The notes under the pieces were generated by a model. That model did not search any database. It was given only the letters and a program-made list of their open reading frames with translations, and was not told where the DNA came from. Positions 6,204 to 12,613 of a stretch of DNA of 12,613 nt are shown piece by piece (positions within the stretch are counted from its first letter, which is position 1; every line of letters starts with the position of its first letter). The stretch comes from Desulfobulbaceae bacterium (GTDB taxonomy: Bacteria; Desulfobacterota; Desulfobulbia; Desulfobulbales; Desulfurivibrionaceae). The translations under genes and the position numbers were made by a program. Where the stretch lies: NCBI GenBank assembly GCA_003557565.1, contig PWOG01000022.1:1-12613 (forward strand), written 5' to 3'.

Positions 6204-6998
6204 ATGACGGAAGAAATTACCAGCCCCACCGGTTGTAACTTGCAGGGCCATGACGGCACCCCCTTGGCCTGCGATTGCGGGGGTGAGGGTGCGCCATTGC
6301 TGTTGTTTGTCCACGGCTGGACCTGCCGGCGCAGTTATTGGCTCCCACAGCTTGAATATTTCGCCCCATCTTGGGCGGTGGCGGCCTTTGATTTGCCGGG
6401 CCATGGCGATTCCCGCACAGGTGGGCGCCAGAAGTGGGGGGTCAAAACTCTGGCCGCCGACGTGGCCGCCGCCGTTGAACAACTGGGCGCCCAGGAGGTT
6501 ATATTGATAGGTCACTCCATGGGCGGCGCGGTGGCCCTGGAGGCCGCCCGACTGCGGCCGGAAGTGGTCAAGGCCGTGGTGCTGGTGGATACCTTCGTTA
6601 TCGATTACGGCGGCTTGCCGCCGGAAACCGTCCAGGCCATCTACGAACCATTTGCCGCCGATTTTCCCGCCGCCATTGCCGGCCTGGTAGAGCAGACCGC
6701 CACCGAGGCCACGCCGCCGGAGCTTAAACAACAACTCAGCCGGGAAATGGCCCAGGCCGATCCCACCTGGGCCCTGCCGCTGTGGCACGACCTGCTCTCC
6801 TGGGATCCGGCCCCCGCCTTCAACGAATTGAAAATGCCCCTCCATGCCATCAACGGCGCCCTGATCCCGGAATCCGCCCGCGCCCGCTGCGCGCCTTTCG
6901 TCAAAGAGACCATCATCCCCGGCGCCGGCCACTTCCTGCAAATGGAAAACCCGGCTGGTTTCAACCGAGTCCTGTCTCAGGTGCTCACTGCGGCTTAG
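6204..6998 (+). CDS. Alpha/beta-fold hydrolase
   Basis: The 264-residue protein has the standard single-domain fold. It shows the oxyanion segment LFVHGWT at 34-40, FDLPGHGDS at 62-70, the nucleophile elbow IGHSMGG with S105, and the catalytic histidine H243 in GAGHFLQMENP. The third triad member is unclear: where the family usually has G..D after strand 7, this protein reads INGALIPES, with no aspartate. D129 in VLVDTF, after strand 6, is a candidate acid as in some relatives. No signal peptide is seen, so it is probably cytoplasmic. Substrate is unknown; esterase, thioesterase or C-C hydrolase roles are all possible. It follows the LuxR gene but is separated from it by copy C, so co-transcription is uncertain. 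Confidence 0.85.
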   Translation: MTEEITSPTGCNLQGHDGTPLACDCGGEGAPLLLFVHGWTCRRSYWLPQLEYFAPSWAVAAFDLPGHGDSRTGGRQKWGVKTLAADVAAAVEQLGAQEVILIGHSMGGAVALEAARLRPEVVKAVVLVDTFVIDYGGLPPETVQAIYEPFAADFPAAIAGLVEQTATEATPPELKQQLSREMAQADPTWALPLWHDLLSWDPAPAFNELKMPLHAINGALIPESARARCAPFVKETIIPGAGHFLQMENPAGFNRVLSQVLTAA

Positions 6999-7037
6999 AC
7001 TCAGACCCGGCTCGGCTCTGCACCATAAACCGGTCAA

Positions 7038-7338
7038 ATGGACGTTGTATCCTCCAGTTCTGTGGACAGCTTCGCCCGTGCTCAACCAGAAACAGGCGAC
7101 CAATACGACGGTGGGATATTCAGCCATCCGGTATTCGCCTCGGCGGATGGGCGCTACGCCTACGGCCAGGTAGAACCGTCGGGGTCAGTCTGGGGCGGTA
7201 GATGGAAATCGGATCTACTTCCTGCACAGGTGGGACAACACCCTGGAGGTTGTGACTGACCTGTCGAGCACGGGGTATAGCGAAACGGTCTGCGAAGTAC
7301 CCGACAACTTGGTGGGCATGATCCCCGTCAGGCAATAG
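7038..7338 (+). pseudogene. Possible frameshifted remnant of a protein-coding gene
   Basis: Two plus-strand frames give protein-like sequence in succession. The first ends in GGIFSHPVFASADGRYAYGQ and is open to about 7190. The second runs from about 7174 and reads GAVDGNRIYFLHRWDNTLE, then VVTDLSSTGYSETVCEV and PDNLVGMIPVRQ, with stop TAG at 7336. A single indel near 7180-7190 would join them. ADGRYAY and GNRIYFL resemble strands of beta-propeller repeats, but that is weak. There is no ribosome site or intact start, so this is read as a decayed C-terminal piece. A chance open frame remains possible. Confidence 0.4.
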
Positions 7339-7351
7339 CGCCAGCCCGTAG

Positions 7352-7546
7352 CTCCTCAAAGCCCCATCCACGGACCCGCCCCCCGGTGTCATTATCCACA
7401 CGCTGGGGTGGCGGGTTCGTTACCTCCAGCGGACGGATTGGCCTAAGGGCACGATTCGCTATGGTGCCCGATTTTCGGTGTTAAAGGGGACAGCGCCGAA
7501 GGCGCCGCGCCGGCCGAAGCAGTTTAGAGCGGTGAAGTTGCCTTAA
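7352..7546 (+). pseudogene. Possible second decayed coding fragment
   Basis: A third plus-strand frame stays open for 64 codons after a stop at 7349 and reads GVIIHTLGWRVRYLQRTDWP, KGTIRYGARFSVLKG, then a basic tail ending KQFRAVKLP before TAA at 7544-7546. It has no start codon with a ribosome site. It might be the C-terminus of the same broken gene as the preceding remnant, or chance. Its end overlaps the stop of the convergent minus-strand gene by two bases. Confidence 0.25.
7447..7505. terminator. Two short hairpins between convergent genes, weak terminator candidates
   Basis: GGGCAC (7447-7452) pairs with GTGCCC (7464-7469), followed by GATTTT on the plus strand. GCGCC-GAA-GGCGC (7493-7505) reads on the minus strand as a stem followed by TGTCCCCTTT. 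Either could end transcription of the minus-strand operon, but neither has a good T-tract. Confidence 0.3.
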
Positions 7547-8952
7547 ACCTCGAACTCCTGGTATTGTTCGGGGATCTCAACCCGGGGGAAGTTGAGCTGC
7601 TCCCGCAGGGCGGTGGCCAGGGCCTGGCTGCCCTCCGCCTCGCCATGGACCATGAAGGTGATCTCCGGTTTTTTCTCCATGGCGCCGGCCCAGCCCAGCA
7701 GGCCCTCGCGGTCGGCATGACCGCTGAAGCCGGTGATCTGTTCTATCCGGGCCTTGAGCGGGAACTCCTCGCCAAATACTTTTACCATTTCCTGCCCTTC
7801 AACGATCTTGCGCCCTAAAGTGTTGGGAGCTTGCCAGCCGGTGACCAGAATGGTGTTTTTGGGGTCGCCGATCCGGGTGCGCAGGTGATGCAAAATTCTG
7901 CCCCCCTCCATCATGCCGCTGGCGCTGATGATGATGGCCGGTTCCTTGAGCTCGTTGAGATGTTTGGAATCCGCCACCGACTGGGTATAGCGCAGGGTGT
8001 CGAAGCCAAACGGATTGTCGTGGTTGCCCTTGAGAATGAAGTCCCGGATTTCCCGGTCGTAAGCCTCGGGATGCAGGCGGTAGATATCGGTGGCCCGGGT
8101 GGCCAGGGGGCTGTCGACAAAGATCGGCACATCCGGGATGGCGTTGTCGAGAAAGAGCCGGTGCAGGGAGTAGACCAGCTGCTGGGTGCGGCCCACGGCA
8201 AAGGCGGGGATCAGCAGGCAGCCGCCCCGCTGGTAAGTTTCGTTGACGATCCTCTCCAAGTCGTGCTCCGAGTCGGGGTAGGGCGGATGAGTGCGGTGGC
8301 CGTAAGTGCTTTCCATGATCAGCACGTCGGCCCCTTCCGTAAGTTCGGCGGGGTCGCGGATGATGGGAATGCCGGGGCGGCCGATATCGCCGCTGAAGAC
8401 CAGGCGCAGGTCGCGGCCGCTGTCCTCTTCATGGATGTCCAGGACCACGTTGGCGCTGCCCAGCATGTGGCCGGCCTCGGTCAGGGTCAGGTGGATCCCG
8501 GGCAGGACTTCCTTTTTCCGCTTGGGGCCGATGCCGATGAAGTGGCCCATGGACTTGACCACGTCTTCCTTGTCGTAGAGGGGCTCGAACAGGTGCTGGC
8601 CGTTCTGGGCCCGCTTTTTGTTGACAAATTCCACGTCCTGTTCCTGGATGTGGGCGCTGTCCATCAGCATGATGGCGCACAGGTCGCGGGTGGCCGGGGT
8701 GCAGATGACATCACCGGTGAAGCCGTTTTTGATCAGGCAGGGGATGCTGCCGGAATGGTCGATATGGGCGTGGGACAGAATCACGGCGTCCAGCGTTTCG
8801 GGGTCGCAGAAACCCTGGCGGTTGCGCTCGAAGGCCTCCTTGCGTTTACCCTGGAACAGGCCGCAGTCCAGCAGGATGCGGCGGTTGTTGACCTCGATCA
8901 AATGCTGGGAGCCGGTGACGGTGCCGGCAGCCCCGTAGAAGGTTATCTTCAT
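7543..8952 (-). CDS. Beta-CASP metallo-beta-lactamase-fold ribonuclease-like protein
   Basis: The 469-residue protein belongs to the MBL-fold beta-CASP group of RNA-processing enzymes (CPSF73/YsxA-like, COG1236). Metal-binding motifs are complete: HAHIDH at 61-66, H162 in EAGHMLG and D189 in FSGDIG. The beta-CASP segment has ESTYGHRTH at 214-222, FAVGRTQQL, VDSPLATRAT, ISASGMMEGGR at 342-352, GFSGHAD at 408-414 and FMVHGE at 433-438. These proteins are predicted zinc-dependent RNases. Start 8952 is chosen because MKITFYGAAGTVTGSQHLIE is the family N-terminus and AAGGA precedes it; an upstream in-frame ATG at 9000 would lie inside glyS. It is the last gene of the minus-strand operon, 13 bases after glyS, hinting at a shared role in translation or RNA metabolism. 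Confidence 0.93.
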   Translation of the reverse strand: MKITFYGAAGTVTGSQHLIEVNNRRILLDCGLFQGKRKEAFERNRQGFCDPETLDAVILSHAHIDHSGSIPCLIKNGFTGDVICTPATRDLCAIMLMDSAHIQEQDVEFVNKKRAQNGQHLFEPLYDKEDVVKSMGHFIGIGPKRKKEVLPGIHLTLTEAGHMLGSANVVLDIHEEDSGRDLRLVFSGDIGRPGIPIIRDPAELTEGADVLIMESTYGHRTHPPYPDSEHDLERIVNETYQRGGCLLIPAFAVGRTQQLVYSLHRLFLDNAIPDVPIFVDSPLATRATDIYRLHPEAYDREIRDFILKGNHDNPFGFDTLRYTQSVADSKHLNELKEPAIIISASGMMEGGRILHHLRTRIGDPKNTILVTGWQAPNTLGRKIVEGQEMVKVFGEEFPLKARIEQITGFSGHADREGLLGWAGAMEKKPEITFMVHGEAEGSQALATALREQLNFPRVEIPEQYQEFEV

Positions 8953-8965
8953 GTCGTCCTTGGAA

Positions 8966-11056
8966 TTATTTCTGCAGTGAATACATCTTGGAAAAATCAC
9001 CCACCCGGCGGAAAAGCCGGGCGATGGCGGTGAGCAGGGCCAGGCGGTTGCGCCTGAGCCGGTCGTCCTCGGCCATGACCATGACCTGATCGAAGAACTG
9101 ATCCACCGGCTCTTTCATGCCCAGGATATGTTTCAGGGCCCGCCGGTAGTCGCCGCTCTGCAGCAGGGGGTCGGTGGCGGCCGTGACCCGGGTAAGCACC
9201 GCCGCCAGCTCTTTTTCCGCCGGTTCCAGCAGCAGTTCGGGGTCAATCCGTTGATCGCGGTTGTCCTTGATGATGTTGTTGACCCGCTTGAAGGCCCCGG
9301 CCAGCAGGGTGAAGTCGGGCTGGGCGCTGGCCTCCACCAGGGCCTCGATGCGGGCCTTGCAGTCGTTGAGTTCGGCGAAATCGACACTTATTACCGCCTC
9401 CACCGCTTCCGCCGGCAGGCCGCGACCGGTGAGGTCGTTGGCGAACCGGCCCCTGATGAATTCCAGCAGGCGGTCGCGGGCGGCATCGGGGGCCTCGGTG
9501 AGCTGGCAGTGGTAAAGCGACAGGGCGGTGTCGATCCAGGGCGCCAGCTCCAGCTTGAGCCCGCGGCCCAGCAGCAGGTGGATCAGCCCCACGGCCTGGC
9601 GCCGCAGGCCGAAGGGGTCGGCGGCGCCGGTGGTTTTAAGGCCGATGCCGAAACATCCCGCCAGGGTGTCCAGGCGGTCGGCGATGCCCAGCAGGGTGCC
9701 GACGGTGTCCTCGGGGAGGCGGTCGCCGGCCCGGAGGGGCAGGTAATGGCTGTAAAGGGCCTCGGCCACCTCCGGGCTCTCGTCCTGGCGCCGGGCGTAG
9801 TCCCGGCCGATGACCCCCTGCAGGGAAGGCAGTTCGTCCACCATGTGGGTCAGCAGATCGGCCTTGCACAGAGTGGCGGCACGGCGTACGCTGGCGGCTG
9901 TTTCTGGGTGGAAGTGGTCGGCCAGGCGGCCGGCCAATTGCTCCAGGCGGGCGGTTTTTTCCGCCATGCTGCCCAGCTGGTGCTGGAAGATGATGCCGTC
10001 CAGCTTGCCGGCCAGCTGCTCAAGGGTCTGCTGCTGGTCCTCGTTGAAGAAAAAGAAGGCGTCTTCAAGGCGGGCCCGTAGAACCCGCTGGTGCCCCTCG
10101 GCGCCGATGCGGGGGTCTTTGACCCGGGTGTTGTTGACGGCCACGAAACGCGGCAGCAGAGTGCCCGCTTCGTCCACCACCGCGAAATATTTCTGGTGTT
10201 CCCGCATGGCGGTGATCAGGACCTCCCGGGGCAGCTGCAGGAAACGCTCGGCGAAGCTGCCGCAGATGGCGAAGGGGGCCTCCACCAGATGGGTCACCGT
10301 TTCCTCGAGTTGGGGATCGCTTAAAATGCTGCCGCCGGCCTCCGTCGCCGCCCGCTTGATTTCGTCCGCCATGGCCCGGTGCCGCTGATCGGGGTCCACC
10401 AGCACTTCGGCCTGGCGCAGCCGGTGGCGATAGTCGGCAAAAGAAGTCGCCGGGAAGGATTCCGGGGCCAGGAAGCGGTGGCCCCGGGTCAGGTCGCCGG
10501 CTTGCAGCTCTTCCAGCCTGAATGACAGCGGTCGGCCGTCGTAGACGGCCAGCAGCCAGCGGATGGGCCGGGCGAAATGGATCTTGCCGCTGCCCCAGTG
10601 CATGGACTTGGGGAAGGGCAGGCCGGTGATCAGCCCGGGCAGCAGGTCGTTGAGGATATCCGCCGTTTCCCGGCCCGGCAGCTCGCTTCGGGCCTGGAGG
10701 TATTCCCCCTTGGGGGTTTCCACCACCTTGAGATCTTCCACCGCCACCCCCTTGGTGGCGGCAAAGCCCAAGGCCGCCTTGGTGGGGTTGCCGTCGGCGT
10801 CAAAGGCCGCTTTTTTGGGTGGCCCCAGGGCCTCTTCCACCCGGTCGGGCTGGCGCCGGTCCAGGCCAGTGACCCCGATGGCCAGCCGCCGCGGGGTGGC
10901 GCCGGTGCTGATCTCGCCAAATTCCAGGTTGTGTTCCGCAAGGCTCCGGCTCAGTGCCTCCCGCAAAGCGGCCAGGGCCGGCATGATATAGCCGGCGGGA
11001 ATCTCCTCGGTGCCGATTTCAAGCAGCAGTTCGCGGCTGTATTCTGTTTCCTTCAT
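8966..11056 (-). CDS. glyS: Glycyl-tRNA synthetase beta subunit
   Basis: The 696-residue protein has the normal length of the GlyRS beta subunit, which with the alpha subunit GlyQ forms the tetramer that charges tRNA-Gly. Family motifs are LLLEIGTEEIPAGYI at 10-24, GPPKKAAFDADGNPTKAALG at 78-97, HFARPIRWLLAVYD at 160-173, MREHQKYFAV at 284-293, VNNTR, VLRARLEDAFFFFNED at 325-340, an HD-like stretch LLTHMVDELPSLQG, and IADRLDTLAGCFGIG. A helical tRNA-binding C-terminal region follows. The start lies 12 bases after the upstream gene's stop and has no strong Shine-Dalgarno, so it may depend on translation of that gene. glyQ, usually directly upstream, is not in the window. Confidence 0.96.
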   Translation of the reverse strand: MKETEYSRELLLEIGTEEIPAGYIMPALAALREALSRSLAEHNLEFGEISTGATPRRLAIGVTGLDRRQPDRVEEALGPPKKAAFDADGNPTKAALGFAATKGVAVEDLKVVETPKGEYLQARSELPGRETADILNDLLPGLITGLPFPKSMHWGSGKIHFARPIRWLLAVYDGRPLSFRLEELQAGDLTRGHRFLAPESFPATSFADYRHRLRQAEVLVDPDQRHRAMADEIKRAATEAGGSILSDPQLEETVTHLVEAPFAICGSFAERFLQLPREVLITAMREHQKYFAVVDEAGTLLPRFVAVNNTRVKDPRIGAEGHQRVLRARLEDAFFFFNEDQQQTLEQLAGKLDGIIFQHQLGSMAEKTARLEQLAGRLADHFHPETAASVRRAATLCKADLLTHMVDELPSLQGVIGRDYARRQDESPEVAEALYSHYLPLRAGDRLPEDTVGTLLGIADRLDTLAGCFGIGLKTTGAADPFGLRRQAVGLIHLLLGRGLKLELAPWIDTALSLYHCQLTEAPDAARDRLLEFIRGRFANDLTGRGLPAEAVEAVISVDFAELNDCKARIEALVEASAQPDFTLLAGAFKRVNNIIKDNRDQRIDPELLLEPAEKELAAVLTRVTAATDPLLQSGDYRRALKHILGMKEPVDQFFDQVMVMAEDDRLRRNRLALLTAIARLFRRVGDFSKMYSLQK

Positions 11057-11068
11057 GGCAGCAGTTAT

Positions 11069-11905
11069 TTACCGTACTGGTTGGGGTTGTTGGTCACACA
11101 GGGTGGCGAAGGTGCTGAACCCGGCGGCGAAATTCTCCACCCGCACCGAAAAACCGCGGATCCCCGGGTGCTGCTTAAGCTTGGTCCCCAGGGCCCGGGC
11201 CATGTTTTCCACCGACAGGGAGCATTCGCCGTCATCCCGGCCGGGAGCAGGGGACTCCGGCGGTGTGTCTTGGTACGCCGTGGTCTCGCCGGGGGAGGGC
11301 CAGCAGATATCATGGCGGGTTACCGCCGCCGCCAGCTCAATAATCTCTTCTATCCAGACAAATCGCCGGCATTGCAGGGTGATATCGGCATATCCCCAGT
11401 GCCCCAGGGAACGGGGCAGGCCGCTGCAGTGGGAGGGCGGCTTGGGTGGGGCAATGGGTATCCTGATCTCCAGGGTCAGTTCATCCTTGTCGGCCAGAGA
11501 GCCGTGCATCCGGCAGCGGTACTCATTGACCCCGATCCCCGAGGGAGCCGGGGAAAGCGGCCGAGCCGGGGCGTCGGCGCCGGAGGGGGTGTCGGTGACG
11601 AAATAGGGAAATTCGATTCCCAGGTGAGCCGCCTCGGCCTGCAGCCGCTGCTTCATTTCTTCCAGGATGTGGTGAAAGCTTTCCAGGGTGATTTCTCCGT
11701 GGAAGTGGTTGAGGATCTCCACGAAGCGGCTCATGTGGGTGCCCTTGAAACTGTGGGGCAGGTTGACGTACATGTTGACCGTGGCCACGGTGCGCTGGCT
11801 GCGTCGGGCCCGGTCCAGCACCTTGATGGGATAGGAAATGTTCTTGATGCCGACTTTTTTGATGTTGATTCGCCGGTGGTCCGGCTGGCCCTGAATATCC
11901 CGCAT
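11069..11905 (-). CDS. FolE2-like protein (GTP cyclohydrolase IB family), divergent
   Basis: The 278-residue protein has FolE2-type features: IKKVGIKNISYPIKV at 15-29, MYVNLPHSFKGTHMSRFVEI at 45-64, and a C-terminal VENFAAGFSTFATL. FolE2 makes 7,8-dihydroneopterin triphosphate from GTP, the first step of folate and queuosine synthesis. However, the usual CPCSKEIS....AHNQRG region is replaced by PPSHCSGLPRSLGHWG around 157-171, and the usual L..LKRPDEK.VTE segment by a proline-rich stretch near 202-222. C160 and H169 might correspond to metal-site residues, but the alignment is uncertain. It may be a functionally shifted paralogue. AAGGGG lies five bases before ATG 11905. The gene sits between the receiver gene (16-base gap) and glyS (12 bases). 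Confidence 0.75.
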   Translation of the reverse strand: MRDIQGQPDHRRINIKKVGIKNISYPIKVLDRARRSQRTVATVNMYVNLPHSFKGTHMSRFVEILNHFHGEITLESFHHILEEMKQRLQAEAAHLGIEFPYFVTDTPSGADAPARPLSPAPSGIGVNEYRCRMHGSLADKDELTLEIRIPIAPPKPPSHCSGLPRSLGHWGYADITLQCRRFVWIEEIIELAAAVTRHDICWPSPGETTAYQDTPPESPAPGRDDGECSLSVENMARALGTKLKQHPGIRGFSVRVENFAAGFSTFATLCDQQPQPVR

Positions 11906-11921
11906 CCTCCCCCCTTGAGTC

Positions 11922-12272
11922 TCAGGAGAGGTGTTTTTTGACCGCGGCCTTCAATTCGTCCAGGTCGGCGGATTTAACGATATACTCTTCCGAGGCCCAG
12001 GAAGCCAGATCCTGCTTGAATTCCTGGTAGGCGGAACAGAGGATAACCGGAATGGAGGAGTCGATCTCCTTGATCTGGCGCAGGGCCTCGATCCCGTTCA
12101 TTCCCGGCATGTTGATGTCCAGGATGATCAGGTCGGGTTTGACGATACCCAGCCTTTCCAGGGCCTCTTCGCCGGTGAGGTCGGAGTGTACTTCGTACCC
12201 TTCCTCTTCCAGCTCTTCCCGGTACAGGAGGTGGATGGATTCTTCATCGTCAACCAGCAGTATTTTTTTCAT
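11922..12272 (-). CDS. Stand-alone CheY-like response regulator receiver
   Basis: The 116-residue single receiver domain has all key residues: acidic pair D8/D9, phosphoacceptor D52 in ILDINMPGMNG, S80 in VILCSAY and K100 in YIVKSADL. It has no output domain, so it must act by protein interaction, for instance in a phosphorelay or as a CheY-like switch. No histidine kinase is visible in the window. AGAGG lies nine bases before the ATG. It lies 18 bases after galT and 16 before the FolE2-like gene, so it is co-transcribed with housekeeping genes. The partner kinase is unknown. Confidence 0.93.
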   Translation of the reverse strand: MKKILLVDDEESIHLLYREELEEEGYEVHSDLTGEEALERLGIVKPDLIILDINMPGMNGIEALRQIKEIDSSIPVILCSAYQEFKQDLASWASEEYIVKSADLDELKAAVKKHLS

Positions 12273-12290
12273 CGTCCGCTACCTCTCGCG

Positions 12291-12613
12291 TCAGTCGATC
12301 TCGGCTTCTCGGAGATACTTGGCGGCATCCTCCGGGGGCACGGGGTTGATATAAAAACCTGAACCCCATTCAAAGCCAGCTATCATGGTCAGTTTGGGGG
12401 TTATTTCAAAATGCCAGTGGTAGTGTTCCAGGGCCGATGAACGCAGAGGGGCGGCGTGGAGCACGAAGTTGTAGGGCACGTCGGGCAGGCACTTGTCCAG
12501 CCGGCGCAGGCACTCGGAGAAAATCTCGGCCAGGGCCCGGAAGCCGTCGCTGTCGGTATTGCAATACGATGAACTGTGTTTCCGGGGCAGGATGACCATC
12601 TCAAAAGGGGAGC
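12291..12613 (-). CDS. galT: Galactose-1-phosphate uridylyltransferase, C-terminal part (partial)
   Basis: The minus-strand frame enters from the right edge and ends at TGA 12291-12293, giving about 107 residues. It contains SPFEMVILPRKHSSSY, NFVLHAAP, the His-rich HYHWHFEITPKL and GFEWGSGFYINPVPPEDAA, typical of the C-terminal half of GalT, a HIT-superfamily nucleotide transferase of the Leloir pathway. The true start lies outside the window; the ATG at 12599 is internal. It appears to be an upstream member of the operon that continues through the receiver, FolE2-like, glyS and beta-CASP genes. Confidence 0.88.
   Translation of the reverse strand, partial: SPFEMVILPRKHSSSYCNTDSDGFRALAEIFSECLRRLDKCLPDVPYNFVLHAAPLRSSALEHYHWHFEITPKLTMIAGFEWGSGFYINPVPPEDAAKYLREAEID

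Noticed and set aside
4803..7234. The 11-mer GCACAGGTGGG at 4803, 6415 and 7224
   Set aside because: Flanks are unrelated and one copy is inside a coding region; probably chance in GC-rich DNA.
7831..9033. Long plus-strand frame opposite the beta-CASP gene, and a similar one opposite glyS (9128-10081)
   Set aside because: Compositionally biased translations without domains, fully antisense to strongly supported genes.
10577..11941. 454-codon plus-strand frame spanning glyS and the FolE2-like gene
   Set aside because: It crosses two supported minus-strand genes, has no recognisable motif or ribosome site, and is a shadow frame.

Overview
The window is a GC-rich bacterial chromosome segment, most likely from a Desulfobacterota (deltaproteobacterial) organism of the Desulfobulbales/Desulfurivibrio kind. 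That guess rests on base composition, an Aquifex-type single-chain aconitase, split glycyl-tRNA synthetase and a FolE2-like protein; it is an inference without database support.

Layout. Left, minus strand: glnB (P-II, 995-1333) and a YihY/BrkB-family membrane protein (1-998, running off the left edge) overlap by ATGA and form one unit, with a good sigma70-like promoter near 1396-1424. Middle, plus strand: an aconitate hydratase (1746-3671), a Maf nucleotide pyrophosphatase (3920-4519), a LuxR-type HTH regulator (4863-6035) and an alpha/beta hydrolase (6204-6998). A gene-poor stretch (6999-7542) follows, with what looks like a decayed, frameshifted protein remnant. Right, minus strand: a tightly packed housekeeping operon reading leftward from the right edge, namely galT (partial), a stand-alone CheY-like receiver, a divergent FolE2-like protein, glyS (no adjacent glyQ) and a beta-CASP metallo-beta-lactamase ribonuclease-like protein, with gaps of only 12-18 bases.

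The most striking content is non-coding. At least five copies or part-copies of one dispersed palindromic element occupy the plus-strand intergenic spaces: A 1580-1712, D1 3671-3784, D2 about 3807-3878, B 4659-4791 and C 6039-6172. A, B and C share a 16-base motif (consensus GTAAGCGATCACAGGG) present three times per element, twice direct and once inverted, around a hairpin of about 109 nt with a small apical stem GTAC/GTAC. Arm mismatches favour G.U pairs on one strand, defined independently by homology, suggesting that an RNA form matters. B and C are in opposite orientations and bracket the LuxR gene. This is the best candidate for an undescribed element, a MITE/REP-like repeat or a family of structured leader/terminator RNAs.
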